A stretch of 64,000 nt of DNA from Bilabrum cf. latius. Its lineage: Eukaryota; Bigyra: Bicosoecida; Bigyra; Bicosoecida. The notes beneath the pieces are model-generated. The model was not told where the DNA came from. It did no database searches and saw only the letters and a list, made by a program, of their open reading frames with translations. The stretch spans positions 310,001 to 374,000 of the forward strand of contig OZ237758.1 in the NCBI GenBank assembly GCA_965178125.1, in the 5' to 3' direction. The translations under genes and the position numbers were made by a program. This document shows, piece after piece, positions 58,055 to 64,000 of the stretch (positions within the stretch are counted from its first letter, which is position 1; each line of letters opens with the position of its first letter).

Positions 58055-58076
58055 CCTAGACTAGATCTAGTCTAGG
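58055..58076. promoter_or_regulatory. 22-bp perfect palindrome upstream of the MFS gene
   Basis: CCTAGACTAGA (58055-58065) is followed directly by its exact reverse complement. It lies about 100 bp upstream of the MFS start and about 95 bp past the stop of ankyrin protein 2. It contains nested CTAG and AGATCT. Confidence 0.5.
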
Positions 58077-58170
58077 CCAACGTCGCCATCAACAAAAAAA
58101 AGCATGTTTCCAGCTCAACAACCCCCCTACGCCTTTCGGCGCAGGAGTACACAAGTCACAGGCAAACCGC

Positions 58171-61100
58171 TCACCCGCGGGGACGGCGAGCGTTGCCGCT
58201 CCCCCGGGGCCTGCCGCTGCCTGACATGTCCTCCAGCTGATCCAACTGGATAGAGCTCTGCTAAAGCGTGAACCCAGAGCCACAGCCAGAGCGGGCAGCT
58301 GAACCGGGTGCGCCACTGCTCGATCCCGCCGTTCCACTGCCGGACGCCTGACCCAGTGCCGGCCCAGTGGCCCAGGCAAACACGGCACCGCTCCGCTCTG
58401 CGCCATTGGACGAGGATGACGCCGCTCCCGAGCCACTGCCAGCGCCCCCAGATCCCATGGCGTCCCATCCCATCTCCCACCCCTGGCCGCCACCCGCTGA
58501 CCCAACAACCCTGCCATCCTCCATATCCTTCTCGTCCCGTCCGTCCTCTCCATCAGATGACCCGGCCCGGTCACCGTCCGGCTGCGAGAGGTGCGCGCTA
58601 CCGGAGCCTGCCGGCGAAGTCGCCATTTCGATCGTGCGTCGCCTCAGCTGCGGCTTCTCGCTCGTGTCTTCCTACAGGTCGCGGCCTCTGGGCGCCGGCC
58701 TAGCCCTTCGCCTGCCCAGGAGGCTCTTACGACCACCAGCAGAGGAGGAAATTCCGCCTAGGCCTGGCATACCAGGCATACCAGCCATGCCAGCTATGCC
58801 AGACGAGAGGTCCAAGGGTTCCGAGGGCAGCATCCTCGCCGCAGATCCGGCGCTGCCTTTGGAGCCCTTGGATCCCCCGCTGCCCCGCCGCGGTCTGCCG
58901 CCGGCCAGCGTGTCGGCCCCAGACCCGCCAGCATCGCCGAGCGCCATGAGCTCCACATCCCCCGAGCTGGAGCTGTCGTCGGACGCAACCGGTGGCTTTC
59001 CATTGTTGGCAGCGACCGTTAGCCTCCTCATCATCTTGATGACCATCTCCTGGGCCTCGTCCCCCTTGGATGCCTCCGTGTTCAGGGAACACATAGCTCC
59101 GGAGGTAGGCCCCCGCAGCCCCGCACTGGCTAGCCCGGCAAGCGCCTACGGAGCACCACTGCCCGCCAGCCCACCGCCCACTTCGGCGTCGCTCGCGCCA
59201 CCGCTGGACATCGCTCCCGTCATGTCGAACAACTGCATGGCGCTGAGACCCGCCAGCCCCTGCTGGGCCCTCGCTGAGGACGAGGCACCTCCACCTGGCC
59301 AGCTGCGCTTCTCGTTCAGAGGGTCTCGCCCGGCTCCCATGGCGCCCGGTCCGCCCAGCAGCTGGTTCTCCTGCAGCAGCGTGGCAGCCGCTCTGATCAT
59401 AGAGGCGATGGAGGCGTCGGTCCCAAGAGCAAGGTCTGCCGGGCTGTCCCTTCCAGCGTGGGTGCTCCATCTAGTGAGCGTCTTACCTGCTGGGGGGGCG
59501 TGCGAACTCTCTGGGCTCTTGCTGCCAGCACCGGGGCCGCCCCTGCGTCCCCTCCTCATCCTCTCATCCTGCTGCTGCAGGATAGACCGAAAGTCAGCCC
59601 CTCCCGCCATCAGAGCAATCATGCACATCTGATCGTTCTTTTTGGCGGCCAGGAACAGCGGCGTCTCCCCGTCCACGGAGGCAACGTTCGCATCCGATCC
59701 TGCGTTCAGCAGGAGCTGGAGTGCCAGGCTGGCACCCGCGCGGGCTGCCCTGTGCAGCGCCGTCTCCCCCCTCACACCCTCCTTTGCGTCTGGGTCTGCG
59801 CCCGGGCCAGGTTTGCCGACCTTGACCTTGGTGCGAGGAGTGGGAGTGGGGGGGATGCCCTGCTTGATGGGCGCGTCCGTCCCGGGGTGCCTCTTGAGCA
59901 TCTGCACGTACTGCTCGGACTCGCCATCGCTGCTGACCGTGACGTGGCGCACCCAGTCACTCTCAGGCAGCGCGTTGCCCAGGAGCAAGCGGAGGGTTTC
60001 CAGGTGCGGGGTCGTCTCGAACTTGGCTGCCTCCATCAGAGGCGTCAGACCGAACGCGTTGCCTTTGGAAGGCGAGGCACCCGCCACCAGCAGGCGGTAC
60101 ACGAGGTCGGGCCTCCCCTGCCTCGCGGATCGCATCAGCGGGGTGCTGCCGGCGGCGGGTGCGGCGTCAGGGTCTGCGTTTGCCTTGAGAAGCATGTCGG
60201 CAGTGCGAAAGCTGCCCCTCTCCACCGCCAGCGATAGTGGGGTGTCGAACTTGGAGCGTGAGGGGGACAGAGTAGGGTCCTCGCCCGCCGATGACTTTCG
60301 CTCTGGCGAAAAGGAAGATGATGACGCGGCTGTGGCTGAGGTGCTGCCCCCTGTTGAGCCCTCGCTGCCCCGCCGCCGCCCCGGTCGCTTTCTAGGCCCA
60401 GGCGAGGCTCCAATCTTCAGCAGCGCCAGCACGGTCTCGGAGTGCCCGTGCTTCGCGGCCAGTGCCAGGGGTGTGTACCCTTGCGTGCTGCGGCGCTCGA
60501 GCCACTGCTGCTTGGGAGGGAGCTGCGCCGTCGGATTGCCATCGGCACCGTGCGGTCTCTGTGCAGCAGCAGCAGAACTAGCGCCCCCGCCCGCCTGCTT
60601 CGCGCTGCCCGGACCGGCGGCTCGCGGCTTTGGGCCTGGGCTCGGCACGGCATGCATGTACTGCACGAGTTTGAGGACCCGCTGCACCATTTCGAGGCTG
60701 CCTGACTTGGCGGCATGGTGCAGAATCGTCTCTCCCTTGTCCGAGGTGCGCGTGATCTCCATCACCGTGGCCTCGCGCACGACCTCCGGCCCTCCTCCAC
60801 CTCGCAGGGCCCCCTTCCCACTGGCCCTCCGCTTCAGCGCATCTATGCAGGCCGCCACAGCATCAGCGTTGCCAGAAGCAGCGGCCAGCATCATCAACGT
60901 GGTGCCCCGTTTGACTGAGTGCCAGGACATGGGGTCGCCCACGTCGATGCTGACGTACCCAGTGCGCCTGGACAGCGGCCTGCCCTGTCCTCTGAACCGA
61001 GTCGCTGGTTTCCCAGCCGCCGTCCACTCCATCCCTGCAGGCGCTTGCTCGTGCGCAGCAACCGGTGGAGCCGACATGCAGTTTCGTTCGGCCTCGCACG

Positions 61101-63990
61101 TGGACTCGAGGTGCTCTTCCATGCGGAGCAACAGCGCCAGCGCGTTCGGGCGCCCGGCCTGGGCCGCCTGACCAGCGAGCGTGAGCATCGAGTTACGAGC
61201 CTTGTGCTGGTACTGCTTTAGCACGGCTGGAGTGGTGCTCTCCTGCCAGCAAGCCACGCTGAGGGCGAGCACGACGTACTCTGCCGCCGCTTCCTCGCTG
61301 GGGGTGCACCCCTGCCGCAGGCACCGACGCAGCGCCTGTCGCGAGCTTGGCTCCACGGACATGATGCTCGAGGCCATGGCGCGGTTGAGGGCCTTCAGAG
61401 CCTCTGTCTGGTCCAGCGCGGCGTCGCTGAGTCTCATGGCACGCCTGTTGTCCGCGGGTCCCACCTCGGGAAACGCCTCCAGCATCAGGGTAGCTCTTGT
61501 GGCGCGCTCCTCCCGGAGTGCCATGAGCCTGGGCCACTCCTTGCTGACAGAGGAGGTTCGGCGATTCACCAGCACCAGCATGCGGGGAATGCTGCCGTCT
61601 TCGGGGAGGTACTCCTGAAGCCACTGCCGGCGCACTCTGGTCTGAGCCCACGCCCGTGTCGCTGCCGAGCACAGCCGCGTCGGGACGTTCATCTCCGTCG
61701 CCTGCTGCTGGGCGATGCCGTTGGGCACCAGCGCTGCGTGCCTCAGCACCTCCATGACGCACTCGTCATCATCAGCGAGGTGCGCAGAGGCAGCCACGTG
61801 CAGCAGCGTCTGGCCCTGTGTATCCACCCTGCACAGCACGTCCGCCACGGAGGGCACGTGCGTCATCTGACCGCACTAGCCCTTGTCTCTCAGACGAGCC
61901 CTGGCCGCGTCCGAAGTGCTGCGACCTCTTGGCGAGGCGATAGGCGTGGCTTTCACCAGGTGGTGCACGCCTGCCCGCTCGTCGACGACCATCCACCGGT
62001 CCCTCAGGTCGAAGCTCTTGGGCAGCTGCCTGGGGATGGTTGACTCAGTCTCCATGTCGCCAGAGTCTCGGCCATTCGCGAGGCTGCGGCTGCCCATCGC
62101 ACCTGCGCCCACCGCGGCCGAGTCAACGCCTCTGCCACCTGGAATGCGCATGCCTGCCATGATGCCACCCAATCCACCAGCGTGCCCTCCATTGCTGCCG
62201 CTGCCTCCCGCTGCGGTGGACATCCAGGCAGCCCTGCCAACGGGCGCCGAGGACCCCGCGTCTGTCACGCTCGTGGTGCTGACAAATGCGGCACCGACGT
62301 GCGTGGACGCCCCGATGCTGCCTAGCGCGGACAGCCCGAGGACGTCGTCTGCTTTGCTGCCATGCACCGACAGCAACCCGTGATTAGGTGCCGGCTCCCG
62401 CGCTGCTGAAGTCGGTCCGGGGGGCCACGAACCCGCAGCAGTCGCTGGTCCCGACTCGCTCTGGGCCGCAGCTCTGCCGCTGCGTGTGGACGGCACATCC
62501 GCGCTGCCGACGCCAACTATCTCGCGGAAATTGGTCGAGCCTTGCGATGCGATAGACCCAGCCCTTCGCCTGCTCCCGCCCCCGCTCGCCACCGATCGGG
62601 TGTCCAGCCCGAGCAGGATGGAATCCGTCCTGCGGAAGTCGTACGCCCCAGGGATACTGCCCACGCCCATGCTCCCCTCCGAGTCGGTGTCCAGGGAAGA
62701 CGTCGACATGGCGAGGGGATCTAGTGCGCCGTCACCGCGATCCTGACCAAAGCCAGAAGCACGGGGTGCCGGAGGAATATTGCGACCAAGTGACCCGATT
62801 GACCTCACCGACGCGCCGTCTGCGCCTTCTGAGCGTGCTCCTGACGACACGTGACGTCCCCGCCTGCCCCTGGCCACCTCGGTACCCTCATCCTCGTCCT
62901 CATCATCATCCTCGTCCGATCCGCCCGCCGCACCGCTACCCCCCATTGACACCTGACCCGCAGAAGCATTGCGCTGGGTCGTGGGCTGCCCGTAAGGGGT
63001 GGAGCCCTCGGGCTCGTGCACGTCGTCGGTGCCTGCGTGCGCCGCGCCCGTAGGGCTGTCTGCAGGTCCGGGTGCCCCCGCCAGCAACCGGGTTGGCATC
63101 GCCGGGGTGTTCTCCTGCGTGTCGCTGCTGTGACTTCCTCTGCGCGCGGAATCCACGTGCGGGTCGTCGGGGCTGGGTCTGCTAAGTGCCGAGCCCGTTG
63201 GGTTGAGGAGCGAGTTGCTCGCGGCGAGCAGCCTTGCGAACATTGAGTCGCTCGTGTCCTTGGTGGAGCCGGCCTCCAGCACGGGAGACTGCACGCCCAG
63301 CCTGCCTCCTTTGGACCGCACCGAGCCGCCGTCATCCGCTAGCTCGATCCGCCCGAAGGACGAGTGCCATTCCCGCAGCCTGTGCAGCAGAGCCCCAAGG
63401 AGACCGGCCTCGCCCAGGTAAGCCGCCAGCTGCACTCCGTCCCAGCCCATGGCCTCCACCTCCAGTCCCGCCTTCCTCGCCCTGACCCTGAGGATGGATG
63501 CCGCGGTGTCTCCGCGCCCGCAAAGGAAGGCACGATGTGCTGCGGTCCTGCCGCGCCGGTCCTGCCTGGCCGGGTCAGCACCGCGCTCCATCAACCTGTC
63601 CACAGCCGCGTTGGCACCGCAGCTGGCGGCCAGCAACAGGGGTGTCGAGTACCGTATGCCGCATATCCTCGCAGCACGGCTGGCTGCAGGTACCAGCAAC
63701 GCATCGCTCAGCCTAGCTTCCTGCTCGTCGCTGATGCGGTCAGTGGCAGCCGACAGTATCCTGGACAGAGACACCTCGCCACTATCGCCCCCATCGTCGT
63801 CCCCGTAGGCATCATCGTCATTGCCACCACCCACACCGCCTCGCAAGGCGCCGTCACCAGCCCCTTGCTCCATGCTCCCGCTCCCGTACCCTGCCTCGGC
63901 CATGCTGCTCATGAACGCCAGCGCGGATGAAGACGGCCTCCCACTCGCACCGCCACCTGCACCACGGGACCCAGTCCCTACACTGGCCAT
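58171..63990 (-). CDS. Ankyrin-repeat protein 2, large
   Basis: A single exon of about 1,939 residues from ATG 63990 to TGA 58171-58173. The ATG is ten bases from the window edge, so an upstream extension is possible. An ankyrin pair lies near residues 110-180 (YSTPLLLAASCGANAAVDRL, RGRTAAHRAFLCG). After a Ser/Gly-rich linker come many more repeats between about residues 710 and 1500: GQTLLHVAASAHLADDD, GTTLMMLAAASGNADAV, GETILHHAAKSGSLEMVQRV, GYTPLALAAKHGHSETVLAL, STPLMRSARQGRPDLVYRLL and GETALHRAARAGASLALQLL. A disordered tail follows. In-frame TAG occurs at 61876, 59146, 58672, 58261 and elsewhere. It is a scaffold-type protein with no catalytic domain seen. Confidence 0.78.
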
Positions 63991-64000
63991 TGGCTGTGGT

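Noticed and set aside
59642-61171. 509-codon plus-strand ORF over ankyrin protein 2
   Set aside because: It is antisense to well-formed ankyrin repeats and shows no family match. GC-rich strands give many such shadows.
1-64000. Reading the window as pseudogenes or as programmed stop readthrough
   Set aside because: Only TAG interrupts the frames, never TGA or TAA, and conserved housekeeping genes such as PHF5A and MCCC2 are otherwise intact. Recoding explains this better.

Overview
This is nuclear DNA of a microbial eukaryote (protist). It is GC-rich and gene-dense. Genes carry short GT-AG introns, mostly 79 to 144 nt with several of 92 to 94 nt. Recognisable products are eukaryotic machinery: FAM21 of the WASH complex, CLASP, importin-11, CTF8, PHF5A/SF3b, METTL5 and a mitochondrial methylcrotonoyl-CoA carboxylase beta subunit. 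The lineage cannot be placed from this window. A dapB-type lysine-pathway reductase is compatible with algae, stramenopiles and several other protists.

The most important property is a changed genetic code. TAG occurs in frame in nearly every gene, while the genes end in TGA (17 cases) or TAA (the MFS transporter). TAG falls where homologues or internal repeats have glutamine: the FYNQA-type motif of the carboxylase, the CTQQEKDRDG-type motif of PHF5A, and the Q of the QxDGNxV lectin motif. All coordinates below read TAG as Gln. With the standard code most of these genes would look like strings of broken ORFs.

Layout from left to right: LRRIQ3-like (-, cut by the left edge), DAPB (+), ankyrin protein 1 (-), FAM21 (+), four guanylate-binding-protein-like large GTPases A(-) B(+) C(-) D(+), a tRNA-Arg (-), METTL5 (-), CLASP (+), COX7A-like (+), IPO11 (-), CTF8 (+), MCCC2 (-), PHF5A (+), an unresolved multi-exon gene (-), a giant secreted lectin/repeat protein of about 4,378 residues (+), an MFS transporter (-) and ankyrin protein 2 (-, its start almost at the right edge). 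The strand alternates almost gene by gene, giving eight head-to-head pairs separated by only 116 to 339 bp. These are probably shared bidirectional promoters.

Two parts deserve most attention as possibly undescribed. The first is the GBP-like cluster at 12.25-23.0 kb. Its members end in different membrane anchors (CaaX boxes CQIS and CLVL, or a hydrophobic tail), and its two divergent promoters share a sequence element. The second is the giant protein at 42.3-55.4 kb. It has a predicted signal peptide, B-lectin domains at both ends, a long hydrophobic Ala/Gly-rich stretch, four copies of a helical module and five copies of an acidic 84-residue repeat.
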